DNA from: Ascidia mentula
Lineage: Eukaryota > Chordata > Ascidiacea > Phlebobranchia > Ascidiidae
Direction of reading: 5' to 3'
NCBI GenBank assembly: GCA_947561715.1
Contig: OX387199.1
Location: 14,451,001-14,515,000, forward strand
DNA length: 64,000 bases
A program made the position numbers and the translations under genes. The notes beneath the pieces were generated by a model. That model searched no databases and was not told where the DNA came from. It was given only the letters and a program-made list of their open reading frames with translations. Positions 1-13,105 of the stretch are shown one piece after another. How positions within the stretch are numbered: position 1 is the stretch's first letter; the number at the start of each line of letters is the position of its first letter.

Positions 1-44
1 TTGTTCCTTGCTAATTTCCCGTAATTTATCCATTTTGTTTTCAG

Positions 45-208
45 GTGGAGTCAACATTTGCACCCACATAACAACAGGTAAAGAACGTTGCGAGAAAACC
101 ACAACAGCAGTACACAAGTCTACAGGCGTGTCAAACGAACCGCACAGGTCTTTGGTGATGAAGTATCGTATCAGCAACCTGTACTATCCCCGGTATCGTT
201 GGGTATGA
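45..208 (+). CDS. possible 3'-terminal exon of an upstream plus-strand gene
   Basis: A pyrimidine-rich stretch ending in TTTTCAG precedes an open frame that ends with TGA at 206-208. A second frame across the same bases is also open to a TAG just downstream and reads like a basic, Ser/Thr/Val-rich tail, so the frame cannot be fixed. No domain is recognised. If real, it is the end of a gene lying left of the window and convergent with the minus-strand MAM gene. Evidence is one acceptor and a short open frame only. Confidence 0.25.
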
Positions 209-756
209 GGTAGTAGGAGGGAAAGAAGAGTATGCTTGATGATAGCTGGTGTTTGTAATGTGATAGGTACATCAGTATGAAATCATGAATGTGCATCATG
301 TGTTATTGGAAGTGACATGGCTGTTGAAAAACTCCTCCGAAGATTGACACGGATGTGTGACAATAGCTTTGGAAATAAAGGAATGTTGAGTATGTGATCT
401 TTTCATTAGGGAAAGGTAGGTGTTTTCGCCGTGTCCATTTTCCCAAATCGTTATCACAGTGTACGTTAAGTCTTTGCGAAGGTAATGTTGTTCTCTGTAC
501 ATATGGTGCCAACTCTGTACATCACCTCGATAGATTTGTGATCATGGCAAACCTCTTGCATTAGGTCGTGCCTTTGTACAGGATGTTTAGGTGAGTGATT
601 CTGTCCGGTTTCCAGTATTTGAGACACTGCACCGACGTCTTGTCTGTATGGCTTTATAATTTGGGTGGTGACGTACAACCTCAGTGATGACTAATGTCTA
701 AAAAAAGATAACCGTTGAATTTTTTTTGCTGGAGGACGCGTTGGTGAAAGTAATAA
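209..756. other. intergenic or 3' UTR sequence, nothing recognised
   Basis: Short open frames occur on the minus strand (for example around 466-678), but none has convincing splice signals or a recognisable domain. The stretch lies beyond the likely poly(A) signal of the MAM gene, between it and the possible gene end at the left edge. Confidence 0.4.
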
Positions 757-762
757 TTTATT
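757..762 (-). terminator. poly(A) signal AATAAA of the MAM-domain gene
   Basis: The plus strand reads TTTATT, that is AATAAA on the minus strand, about 255 bases after the minus-strand stop codon at 1015-1017. It fits a normal 3' UTR for the MAM gene and supports that TAG as the true stop rather than part of a GTTAGT splice donor. Confidence 0.5.
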
Positions 763-1014
763 GGTAATATTCTTTCCAATATCGTTTAATGAACTCTGGT
801 GCAATGGCACCAGTCTAAATGCACAAACACTGTGGCAAGCCTAAAAATGTACAAAAGTGTGGCAAGTGTAAGATCTTCTCTGTTATCTGATAATCTATAT
901 TCAGATAAATATATTTCGCTCACATTGGTGTGTCTTAAAATAGTTTTTCATAATTAAGATGGCGACAATCATATAATACCAAGTCTGTGATTGCGAAACC
1001 ACACGTTTTTTGAA

Positions 1015-4000
1015 CTAACCGCAATTCTTGAACTGGAAGTCATCGATATATACCGCGCTACCAGGGTTGATGATCGGGTAACCAGCTCTCATTTCCACTT
1101 GAAACGGTTGCTTTGTGTTCAGGTTTAACACGATTTCTGACGTCAACCACTTGTTGGTGTGAAGTCCGTGAAACCACCACTGTCTCACCAGAGGGCGCTG
1201 CTGATCTTTTATGTTGGCGCCCAACACTAAATTAATTTCCAATCGAGGAATCTACAATGTGATATAAAATGAAATGAATGCAAAGCGTTCATCTAAGAAA
1301 GAAACGGCAATCCAAGTGATACGCGAGCACCTTTCCGTAATTTGCGGCTATAGTTCGAATTTAAAAAAATCGTAATTGATCACAAAATGTTTGTTACTTC
1401 ATCCCCTAGGTTACTTTGTAACACTAAATTGGTACGCAGCCACAAAAAGGTTGGCAATCACTGATTTAAGGCATTGAAAACAGAAGAAATCAACATTAAC
1501 TGTATTAAGTATTAGTCACTCACCAAAGGTCCCATGATGTAGTAACTAAACGACAAATCGCATGAGCAGTTACTATTTGCCACGACAAGTGGGCTTCTGA
1601 AGTGTGTGATGGATGTGTCAGAAATGGAAAGGTGAAGTCGTTTTCCAGTTGCTACAACAACAAAAATTGAATGAATTGTAAAAAGGTTATGACTCGAAAC
1701 AGTTTGACAGGAAAAATGATTTAATTAAATACCAGCTAATATTTCGTGCAATTAAAACCTAGTACAATTTTAAATTTGTTTTTGTTTTTGTTACAATCCT
1801 GCTAATACGTGCTTAGGATTAGGTCTCTACAACTAAAAAACAAAAACTTTGTTCAGGTTGTTGTACATGCCATCAATACTACGACAGGATTTAACAAAAT
1901 TGTCCTGCGAAGGTCGCCAGAGTTCGTTCTGACGTTAAATGCGTCCGATTTTTTCACCACTATGTGTGACTATAGTAAACGGACAATTGTTAGTAACCTA
2001 TATTATTCATTTCATTTTCTTAATAGCCATAGTATAGTATTTCTTTGCTTAAACATATTTGCATAAAATGACTTTATTCAAAAAGCTAAAAAATACCGTT
2101 GAAAAGATCTCCCTCATGTATTTTCCACGGTTGCATTCCGAATGTTTCACAGTGGCGAATCGCACAGAAAGCAGTCCAATTACAAAACGTCGACTTGTTT
2201 TCGCTCGTTTCAAACTTGCAGTCGAGATTCGCTGGAACTTTGCCATCTAAAATGTTTTAAGACATTAAAGTGCATCAGTTTGAGTGTGAACACTGTGATT
2301 CTTATGTAACGCATGCTTTTAGGTATTGGCAAGTTTTTACTAAAAAGTCATTGCTGTATTCAAAGAATTTGATGGTTTTTACGCTTTAGCTGCAAAGCCT
2401 GATGTCAAAGTCAAATACGATGCGAAAGGTGCACCTTGCTATAAAATGGAAGCACACAGAGATGTAATATATTTCATTTAAGCGAATTGTACAGGTGTTT
2501 TCAATACGGGTAAAGAAATGAAAAATAGTTTTCAAAAAATCAAAGAAGGCAACGGCTCTTACTTGTCAATGTACACTGTTCGTTGAGCGATTCTACAACA
2601 AGATTGTCGAGCACCACAAGTGGGTTTTCGGGGATTTGTAACGTCCCACGTAGCATGTAACAAAGGTGGTTGGCGCAAGTACCGTTGTTTGGTAAGATTC
2701 CTTCGACCATGACCTGCGCAAACAATAAATAATAAACTTATAGCACTGCATTTTCACAGAAAAAAGAGCAAATTTTGTGATGATTTTTAAGAGATTAAGT
2801 GCCGACTTGCTTAAGTTGGGAGCCCGCTAAGTTGTTTACAATTTGGCATTGTTTCCAATTTGCAGCGTAAACCCGATCCCAAACTCCTGAATGTTTGCAT
2901 AGCTTTTGTTGTTGTGCGTTTTCTGCAGTAGATGGTTTAAATTTACCAAGTTACGTGTTAATTTCCGTAACCAACATATTTCATACGAACAGAACTCACA
3001 AATTATGTCATCAGTTTTGTTTGGTATCAATTAACCACCAACTGGATTGCTAACAGTCAAAAGTCAAACTTCACAATTTCCTTGAACTTAAAAAAAACAA
3101 GCGCGAACTCTCAATCGATTTAAAATCATTTTCCCCTTTAAATCCAGCTATCTCGATATACGGACCAAGATATTGTCAGCTTAAGAGTAAAATCGTAACA
3201 GGATATGGAAATTATGAGCTTATCTGCCGTTTTATAGAATCCCGGTTAAAGGCATTTACTGTTCCAGAAACAGAAGCAGGAAATCTCCTTCAGCAAAAAG
3301 TAGTTCAAGCATTGTTTTCAAACGTTTTTAAATTCAGAGTTCAGCGCTTTCAATTTTGGGTGTGCTAACGCCAGGTAACAAGGGATTGATGACCGGACGC
3401 GTGACAATGGCAAGGAAATCGCTCTCTCTTCCGATTTTCCCGCTTTGAATACACAAACACCGGTGCGGTGACACCATGCGTCAGGTTAGCCCACACTAAC
3501 CATTTGTTTTGGATGCTGAGGGCGTGTCTTTGTAAACACATATCAGGGCCCTTGGCGGGTAAACGATATACATATAGAACATGCTTATATAAAGCTTAAC
3601 CGGCAAATAAGCACGTGATACGTATATAACGTATGCATAAGTTGCGCCCTTTCGCGTAAAAATACAAAAATAGTAAAACAATCGCGTTAAAATGTTATTT
3701 TACACAATAGGGTTTTTTAAATTTCTCTTTCTGCTATCAATACCAACGTAACTGTGCCAAAGAGCGCCGAAATAAGTTCGCATATTCCTTGACGCAAAAC
3801 ATTTAAAAAAATGTAAAATTTATTAGCGCTTGGAGAAGGATCGATTTTGCAGTCGCAAGTCTGGCCGCGATCGAAACGGATCTTTTCAACGAAATTCCCG
3901 CTTTGGAAAGTGGTTGATGTCGTGCTTCAATTGTTACTGTAGCGTGTTTATTCTTCCGTTGTTTTAAGAGGGGCCGACCAAGCAAACACGGCAACGCCGA

Positions 4001-7000
4001 GATCAAAAGATTCAATGAACATCTAACTTCACGCTTATTTTACGAGCCTTTTCTATCAGTGGTTTGTAATTTGTGTTGTCGTACCCCCCTATGATGACGT
4101 TACAGTACTCGTAGACTCTTGTCGCAAAAATTTAACAGACTCGATTGAACTGCTGTAATTAAACATGTTTCCAGGCCAATTGGAAAAATGTTTTCAAAGC
4201 AGAAATTTATCAATCATGTGGCACGCGTATTAAAAAGTGGCCTTAGATGCCCTTACAACGCTATGCGGACCCGAGGTTTAGAACCGATGCACTACATGAA
4301 AGCCAAAGGCAATTCTGTCAGAACATAAAGAATATGAAATCCTGTAGTAATTTTGGTTGAAAACAATTAGGGGGGTCTAGTTTGCACGAAATGTGTACAA
4401 ATTTTAACAAATCTGTAATTTTGTTAGAAACCTTATTCAACATTATAAGCGTTGAGGAAGAACTTACAGCATCATACCAAAAGCAAACTTTTACAATAGG
4501 ATAAAGCTCCAGACAAGTCCCACGTGCTTTTGTCCTAATAGGTCATGAAGTCATTAGTTTTGTTGCAGTTAAATTTTTGGAGGAGAGTAGAACGTTATAA
4601 TGGGTTTAGGCCAATCTTACAAGCCAATTGCACACAGTTGGCACAAAGGGCTTTGCGACAGAGAGACGTTTTAATCGATAAACAGGCATGCATGCCAAGC
4701 GAGAAGATCGTCTGTTCGCTAATGGCGTCGCGTTGTATCGTTGACTTGCAAATTTTTCTCACAGAAGTCCTAATGATTAAACAACGGCATAAAACAGAAC
4801 TCAATGGGAAACCTTCAAGTTAGTGAGATGGAGACCTATTCCGTGCGTACAACTTTGTACAACGTGCCGCAATTTTATGAGCAAAGATCTCAAGGTAACT
4901 TCTTGACGTTCGGAATTAAAAATTTATGAATAGTCTTAGCATTGCCATTAAAGGGCCTTGCAATGCAGGTGGGCGGTTGTGGCCGGAGACTCGAGCATTT
5001 GCATACTGCGTGTGATAAATTAATGTTGGAAATGTTCCATTTTAAAATTTAATAAATAGGCATTACTCAACGTTACGTGATGCAAAATTAACTATGCATT
5101 GGAAATTTATCTGGAAAACCTGTAACATTTTGTATGGATAAAAGAGACAAAGAAATCTTCAAAAAGAATAAAACGGTTGATGCCTATTTACCAAACTTAC
5201 CCGAAACCATTTGTAGGATGCTGGTACTGGTAGTTTGTAAGACTGGTAATGCCATCCGTTCGATTGCGACGGATTACGTATTTGGGCCACCATCACGCCT
5301 TCATGTGGTCCTGCATTGGGCCCAAAGTCGTCGTGAGGAGCCAAGAAAACGCGAATTGACGGTCCGGTGCATTTTACCATATACCAGAACGAAAAGAGAA
5401 CGTGAGTCGCTCCTCCTTCGATGATAGGAGAAACAAGTCTTCCACGTGACTTGCTGGCTTTTCCATTGGCCGAAAGCGCAAGAAACCAAGTGTGACTTTC
5501 CTGCTGCCTCAACCCGCTTTGCACACAAGGGTGCGTGTCCACATGATTGAAAACATCCGTGTTGTCGTCACGCAAGCGCAGCCAATCACATTGCATCGCG
5601 GTTTGATTGACGATTTCCAGCGTGCATTCGCTGCGAGTGCCGCGGAGAAGCCGTTTCTGAGTTGGCGGCGTTGCGTCACCGAACCGACGTAAATTCTCGA
5701 AGGTGCCGCAGGCATGTGACGTCACAGTGGCGCTGGCATTTTCTGTTATAATCGGCGATGTCGAAGCGACAACAAAGCGTATCGTTTCGTTGGTTGGGAC
5801 GAATTCAAAAATACAACCGGGTGAATTGGGATATGCGTTCAACGGTAGTACCCTAGATGATGTGATGACAAACGTTTGAATTAGACCTTGAGTTCGAAAG
5901 TTAAACGTGAAGTGAAAGTTGCAAACTCCTGGACGGGGAGTAAAAAACGGCGACACAACGATTGATGTGAAACTTGCGTTGCTTTCCACCATTTTTGATG
6001 CAATATTCCAATCTGAAAATAAAACGTATTAGATAGCTGACAACTATGTATCTGTTAATTGCAGTTTCCTGCGTTTTAACAAGTATTTTAATCTCATCTA
6101 TATGTAGATAAATTTTCATCTTTTTTTTGAAGTAAAGATTTTGGGGTCTTTTAAGCGATTTCGGTAGAAAGCGTACAGCAGCAAAACCAAGCGAGCTAAT
6201 ACATTTGCATCCTGCGCGATACCAAGAATTATTTACTTCCACTCGTTGTTGATTTGTAAAGAGGAAGTTTGCTACATTGCATTAGTGCAGATCGCATCAG
6301 TTATTTTCAATTAAAGGATCAGATCGCGGATGTTTAACAGCAAAAAGTCTCACGCATCCGTAAGTTTTGTGCTGCTATTTAGATGATCGTTTGAATGTAA
6401 GGTCAATAAGAGGGCAGACAGAAGAGATCTGCGAAATACATTATCGCCGTACAACTTTAGTTAAAATTGCTGTCGAGGATTTGTGCAACATCCGTTTTAC
6501 TGTCCTTGCTTTTAAAATACTTTAAATTTCTAAAATCTCTTTTCAGTTCTTCATCGCTGAAATAATTTTTGTGACCTGAACGTTTGAAATTGTCCAAAAT
6601 ATCTCTTTGTCAGTTGTTTGACGCCGTAACGAATCAAACTGAAGTAAAGATTTTTGCGCTCAGGACACCACGCATGACACAACCCAAGCGTGGGGCGCGA
6701 CTAAAGGCCAAACGTCAGTGGGGCGCGATACACTCATCAAGGTGCGCGTCTCGTGAGGTTTGCTGACTCGGTTGGCTTCATATGGAAAGTCGAACGGACA
6801 TCGTTCATTGGCGCGGCAAAGATAGCGTGGTTGATTAAACTATTACCGTCATTCCATTGGGATTTAGTGGTCTTGCTACATACAAGGTAATTCACGCGCA
6901 CTGCGTCCAGTTCGCGAATAAAAAATGTACTCGGGCTGGGAAAAGTTATATCGCAATAAATCAGATTGTCAAGTTTTTCGGATGACGCATCGCTCTTAGA

Positions 7001-9106
7001 TGGTTCTTTTTCTATGAAACCTGTTTGTCAATTAATTCAGTGATTTGGCCATAATTTTGCTTTCTGCTTTTGGTGCAATAAAAAATTTTTGTTTGTATTT
7101 TGTAGTTTGCAGAATTTATGTGCTTTTTTAATTGCTATCTGCTTGACTCCTGTTGATGCTTATTTTTACCTTTATGGCCACAATTCAAACAAATAGCAGA
7201 TATTTATTGTAATGTTTTATGACGCTTTTGCAACGTGCATTTATTTACCTGGCGATTGAAAAGAGAAGAATCTCCAGGCTGGGGTTCCGCTGCTACCACA
7301 GTTTTCAACCACGCTCACAGCATTTGAACATGGACTGTGCAAGTTAGAGGAAGTTTCTATTTGAAAGAATGAAAAAAATAAATACAATTTTGCCTCGAAA
7401 TTTAGAACTAGATCTTTAATACAAAGACAATATTCAAAGTGCTTAATTTCTTACAGTCTCAGCAGCTCGTTGAATACAAACTATTACACACTTAAAGGAA
7501 TGCACTATGTTATTTTGAAATAAAAACAGTTTACAGCTATACAGACAAAAATGTTCACACGCGCTAACTGTCAGACAGAAGTCGTGATGTAAGTGACCTT
7601 TAATCATGTGTACACACATTTGTAAAGACGCAATGATTGACACAATGGCATCGCAACATTTAACCCTTTTGATGTGGTCTTCCTTATCTGTCGTCTGTGC
7701 TCTGCATAGTAACGTTATTGCGACAAGACTTTTAGTGTTGTAGTGTTACATTCTGCTTGATGGTGTTTGGGCCAGGATAGCGTCATAAATCGTTCAATTC
7801 GTCTGCATATTGTTTTTTTTTGTACACAACGTAGGGTAGGATTTTAGTTTTTGTTTGTAAATGACATAAATGTAAATGTGTAAACTGCTGTAAATGTTAA
7901 ATTTCCATCGAATTTCCATCATTTCCTATTTTGCCCTAATGGAAAAATCGACAAATATTAGACAAAAAGACAAAACTTATCGACCCTATTTCACACAGGA
8001 TTGCGCAACACAAGTCCTCCCTTAAATGGAAATCGCAATTACATGCGATTGCTACTTTGTCATCATCGCCACAGTCATTAGCCGCGAACAATGGCAGAAG
8101 TCAAACAACTGGCTTTTAATGCTGCTGTTGTGGCCAAATGATCGACCGAGTTTCCGAAGATGAGATGACCATGCAGACACCACACAACATGTGGGGTCAA
8201 CTATTTTGAGAAGCAACGCATGAAAGCATTTGGTTATCTTAAAGTGATTGAATTGGCCTTTTAAACAATAGTAAAAGAAAAAAGCTGATTCAATGACATT
8301 ACAGTTGAGCTGAAACTTGTGAACTTGTTTGAACTCCCCAATATGCTGACTACATAAATCAATAACAAATTAAAAAATACACTCCGGCTCGTATGGACAC
8401 CACTGCGTTGTAATTATGCCGATGTCGTGTTGAAGTTGGGAAACTATACATCAGGTTGTCAAGTTTTCAAAGAACCCATCACCCTTGTCTTCTTTGTAAT
8501 GTGTATATTTGCATTGCATGAAGTAAAAACACTTTTCAACCTTGTATGTCACAAATTTATAGGCTGTGGGTGCAATTTCCCATTAACAAGCAAAACCTTT
8601 AACAGATGTAGTTATTGGCAACGCCATTGATTCAGAAACATCCCACCTAATGTCAACATGCGATAGTCTCAGATAAAGGTACAAAGAAACTTTTAAACTT
8701 GTACAATGCTATTTGGAAAAATCGGGTTTAACCTCAAGGAGGCATAATATCACACCCTAATTTGCATGCAATTTGTATCAGCATGCACTTGCGAAAACCT
8801 ACCTAAAATCACGGTTTCGTTAACAGAACAGAGGAGGTTGTTGCTTGAGGTACTTCCGCTTGCGTCTCCCGGACGAGCTGTACGTAAACAACAGGTGAAA
8901 ATCATCACGAGTTTCAGTGGTAGGTGGAACTTACGTTGAAGAGTGACCGCGATGACGACCAGAGCTACGAGGAAGAGAAAGAAAACAACCACGAGGCAGA
9001 CGATCAAGCGCTTCGAAACCATCATTCGTTGCTTGCTTTTCTTTTTCGCTACGCTGGTGTACTCCACATTCAGATTCTGTAACGCACGACGATAGTTAAA
9101 ATGCAA
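1015..9106 (-). CDS. type II membrane protein with three divergent MAM domains (8 exons)
   Basis: Coding exons in reading order: 9106-8935, 8877-8803, 7356-7249, 6012-5201, 2713-2563, 2246-2097, 1651-1524, 1251-1015. All junctions are GT/AG and in phase, giving about 610 residues. There is no signal peptide. A basic stretch (KKKSKQR near residues 21-27) precedes one hydrophobic segment at about 34-56, so the protein should be a type II membrane protein with its C-terminus outside. Three MAM-like modules follow, at roughly 70-215, 250-437 and 447-610. MAM hallmarks are visible: a Cys-Lys-Phe-Glu start with a later Cys-Asn-Trp (third module), a Ser-Pro then Cys-x-Leu-x-Phe-x-Tyr-Tyr core, and a final Val-Tyr-Ile-Asp-Asp segment before the last Cys. 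MAM domains usually mediate adhesion or homophilic contact. Several N-glycosylation sites fit an extracellular role. A start at Met28 or Met29 is possible. Phase-1 introns 1-4 could hide further exons. The specific function is unknown. Confidence 0.72.
2714..5200. other. large intron of the MAM-domain gene
   Basis: About 2.5 kb between two exons that together form the second MAM domain. The residue order across the junction matches a continuous MAM domain, so no missing exon is needed. Open frames here, such as 4545-4823, have no splice context and no recognised domain. Confidence 0.55.
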
Positions 9107-10870
9107 ATTTGTGTGCTCCGACAGGAGGGGGAACTCCTTTCGTACAAAGTCGACACGTTCATGCGAAAACGTGTTGTTGAATTTACTCCTAATGATCAGC
9201 AGAAAGATTCCAATGAGCCAATGAAGGACTTATACGGGTTGGTCGTCATTGGCCATCTGTACGCAAAATGCTAATACGATTTGGAAAGTTGTTGCAAGCA
9301 TTGTTTCCATGTCGCTATTAAATAAAATAACATAACATAATAATAGTGCCCTTAATTCTCAACTGATTTACATGTTATTTTACGACTGATGTTAATTTAA
9401 ACAAAAAAAAGTAGAACCGATGGCACTTTACAAAGATGTACACGTGCACATTTTCGCATTTGTGAAACTCGGTCCTTACTTGATATCGTGTTGGTTGGTT
9501 TCAGAGATACATAAATTAGAGGTAAGCGCAGCGGAGACGAATGCCATTTTACTGGGAAAACTTTGGACCACGTATAGAGCTTCCGCGTGGCTCAAAGTGC
9601 CGTATGGAATTTGTCGCATCTACTAAACCTATGTGACACTTTAGGCTGTGTATCACATGTTATTGTTTATCAAATGATTAATGACACAAATGACGTCTTT
9701 GTCCCGACACGAAACACCCTCTTATCTATCTGTTATTGCATTGTTCCATGGAAAAGAAAGACCATTACTCAACGAAACTTCCATTCATAAAATTACTGTT
9801 AGGTGGTTTCCAACTGTTTACTGAACCCAGCGGCGTGGTTTCCCTTTTGTTTCAAGTGGTATAGTTTTCGGGTCAAGCGCTATTAGGTCAATTGCACCGT
9901 TCTGTCGTGCCATGATATTCGGTGTGTCCAGGCTCATTTAATCGCTCTAATTAGGGGTTGTAAGTTGCAAGATTCTTTAAAAACGCGATTTTTATTGACT
10001 ATAACAAACCGGACAACACGGCCTAAAATTATACATAAGCTTTGTAGTTTAGGCTCTGACTAACCATTGTAAGTGTAACGCAATGTAAATACGGTTGTTA
10101 ACTGATAAATAAAACGACTTTTACGTTAACAAAAACTATGACAGTTAAAGAACTTACAGTTTCTATGGCTTGACCATTGCTCATCATTTCCATGAGGAAG
10201 AAATATCTTGTGCTGATATGAACCGAGAAACGTCCGTCGACTTCAACAGATTATTACAAAGGCCATTACAACATCTGCGAAACTAAAGGCACAACATAGT
10301 AAAAAACGCGAATGTATGGCAAGCAGTTAGTCTATGTCAAACAAGGGCGACAACACAGCTCTTTTGTCAAAGCTGATTGTCATACTACATCGGTACTGAC
10401 GCTGGATTGTTTACGTTTTGTAAACGAGGAACCTGCAATGGCTGCGTCACTAAAGACTACTTCCAACGAGCGTGCAACAGTCAAATACAAGTTAGGATGC
10501 AGTTCTAAAATGCCCACCACCACTCGTTACACTGGCCTTCCCTTTGTCGCAGTATAATTGTCTCCCAACGGAGTAAAACTTCTTTTTTGCTGTCTGCACC
10601 GCCGTGGTGATGAGAAACATAGGTTTAATTAGTAAACTTTTCTCGCTCATACCGAGACATTCTTACAGTCTCTCCTTGATAATAAAAAAAATATTCTGCT
10701 GTTTAACGCACTGCACATCAATGTTGTTACCTCTACCATAAACAAACTAGCGCTCAACAATTTCACCACTAATTTGTGTTTGTGAAAAAGATAAAAAACC
10801 GGAGACATGAGAACGTCCGGTTAACCGCTTACATCAACCGCAACTACTGAACTCGTGCTGGGCGCGGCTC
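9107..10870. other. intergenic, possible promoter region of the MAM gene
   Basis: No convincing exon was found on either strand. The stretch lies upstream of the MAM gene's first coding exon and downstream of the unresolved minus-strand gene. A 5' noncoding exon of the MAM gene may lie here: a CAG acceptor-like site sits inside the first coding exon just after codon 9. Confidence 0.4.
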
Positions 10871-10874
10871 TACC

Positions 10875-11196
10875 TTACAAACAGTTTCGCTTTTGTCCCC
10901 GCCTTTTATCGAACAACTGTCCGCAAAGTGCTTGCAAACTACTGTTTTGGGGCATGGCAGGTTGCAAATTACACTGAAGCGATAGCTTGGCAGGAAAGGC
11001 CCTGGTTTAACCAGAAACGTCAAGTCAATCACGCGCGCGCCCAACATCTACCTTTTGTTTGCGCAAGTTCCTTTCGAGTGGCTGTAACTTATCGAGCGCA
11101 CATTCGACAACTAGATCTGCATGACACAGAGAGTTCACGTCAGAGCGACAGCCAAGCATCCAACAGTCGAAGTCATGAGCGCGAACAAAACATCTG
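10875..11196 (-). CDS. two candidate exons of a second MAM-like gene (3' part)
   Basis: Exons 11196-11052 and 10973-10875, joined by a 78-base GT/AG intron in phase. The first has a strong acceptor (TTTCCTGTTGACAG) and a Cys pattern (RCFVRAHDFDCW then GC and LC) that resembles the start of a MAM domain and parallels the third MAM module of the neighbouring gene. The second ends in a basic Cys-containing tail and a TAA; a GTAAGG donor overlaps that stop, so the gene may instead continue. The opposite strand carries a 161-codon open frame here, which I treat as a shadow because the minus-strand splice signals are better. Identity is inferred from pattern only. Confidence 0.4.
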
Positions 11197-13012
11197 CTGT
11201 CAACAGGAAAGTTTGCGGCGATTGTTCAACAGAAGTGTAAATGCGAACGTACAATTTTACGTCTATCCGCTGATCAGTCGGGAAGTAAACACAGCGAATA
11301 GTCAGGAACTGCGATATCACCTCAAGCCCAACCTTGAAAACATGCGTAATGGTGGTGCAGATCACGCGACCTGTAGTATGCTGCAATCCTGCGACAGCGA
11401 AACAGTAATTTGAGCGCAAAACCTATAACAACACCTCCTACAACCACGGCTGCTGTATTGTGACTTGTTGTAACTCGACTTTTTCGACTGATAATGTTCA
11501 ACAGAAAATGGAAACTTTGCAATCTCATCCAGATATGCAACGCAATGACGACTTCGCGCCGTGACCAGAAAACGTTCCCTACTTAGCAACTAAGAAGCTA
11601 ATGGGTTTGTGAAAGTCGTAACTGACTACGAGTGGAGCACACCACTATGAGCAAGATGTGACCAACGCAAATCGCCATTGTTGGTATTGAAAACATTTCC
11701 AATACATTATTACTAAGCAAACTTTTTTGCAATAATCGTTAATTACGAATCAAGCGAAGCCCTTCGACATAAATGTTTTTCATAATAATTCAATGTCTTA
11801 ACTGTGTATACTCAATGTTCTCACTATTCAAAGTCATGATACTATACTTAATCAAAACTATAAAAATTAAAACTTTAACTGTAGAAGTTAACACAGCACT
11901 CAGCTATTAAGACTGAGTTTATTGGGCTGAATTTAGAAAACCTGAGTAGTTTCGTACCGATCATTTTTTACTCTTGTCAAAATACATCAACGCACGCATG
12001 AAAAATTGGTAAAACGTTATATGCGTACAAATATATATCACTGCTTGTAAGGGCATGAAATGAATTTTTGTTCAAATATCGCTGCCAGACATTGGCTGTT
12101 GCTTCTATTTTAAGCAAAAAAAGGATATGACATCAGCGCAATAGTTCATATCAGTTTGCAACATTTTAATAACGGCGTATCAGACGGATTATAGGCTTAA
12201 CAACTCAGTTTACTCATAAGATCTACTGCTGGTCACATTGCCAAGTCGTAATAGAAACGTCTCGTATGAACTAGTAGCTTATTATAATGGCAAACGTTTT
12301 GTTCTGCTGTGTTGTTTTACGATCGAAGGAAGTTGCAAATGTCGCACCAACACTGTTATTAGTAAATAAACTTGGTTTCAAGCCAAAACATACGGCATTA
12401 AAAACTTTATTGATGCAGCTTACAGGAGTTTTGCTATAACGTAACCAATTTACGTTGCTATAAGCTCTCATCTTGAAATACCTTTAAATGACCTAACATG
12501 AAGTTAATAGTTAATAACGCAGTGAATATGACACTCACCTTGTTACTGTGCATGCCTTATGTGTAACAACGTTTGGCGAAAACGCCCACGAACGATGTTT
12601 GTTGGGCCTACCGCCGTTCCCTAAACTACCTCTCGCACTGCCGAACGCGAAAGAGTGATAACACGAGCCCCCTCATTTCCGACAACCTTTGCAGGCAGAT
12701 CGATGGATGCGATTCCACGCAACCCGGTGTAGGGGGAATAGCTTTAACATAACATGAGTGCGTTGTTCTCGGTGTGTACTCACGTATAACTGTGTAATTA
12801 CTGACAAAGCTTAACTAAGTCAGCAAAAAAACTTGCCACGATCTGCATCTGCCAAATGTATGTAACTTTCGTAAATTATTGCACACTTGTTTCTTTCCTG
12901 CGTCAAACATTGTCCAATAATTACCCTCTGCTTTATTCTCCATGCGCAGTACTGACAGATCACTGGAACAACATAAATCAACTGTGTTCAACTCTGCCCT
13001 GCATGCGATTAC

Positions 13013-13105
13013 AAATGTGCGTAATACCGCAATTCTACTTGGTGATTCACTGGCAAAAAGTCTGGCAATGTTTCGTGCGGAAACGTGACAATTTGCACAA
13101 GGGAT
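13013..13105 (-). CDS. candidate internal exon of the second MAM-like gene
   Basis: The acceptor ends CCGGTTCAG and the donor is GTAATC. The 93-base exon is in phase 2 at both ends, so it joins in frame to the exon starting at 11196. It encodes a segment containing FPHETLPDFL and HQVELRYYAH, similar in feel to the core beta-strand of MAM domains (polar-x-Leu-x-Phe/Tyr-Tyr). A competing reading frame over 12920-13170 is also open, so the call is tentative. Confidence 0.33.

Noticed and set aside
1015-1020. GTTAGT splice donor at the end of the MAM gene
   Set aside because: It overlaps the TAG stop. The MAM domain is complete at this point and an AATAAA follows about 255 bases on, so a stop is more likely.
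2059-2250. Plus-strand 63-codon open frame
   Set aside because: It is the antisense of the sixth exon of the MAM gene, which has proper splice sites and a MAM Cys/Trp pattern.
10928-11413. 161-codon plus-strand open frame
   Set aside because: It is antisense to minus-strand pieces with good splice sites and Cys patterns, has no recognisable domain, and its composition is that of a shadow frame.
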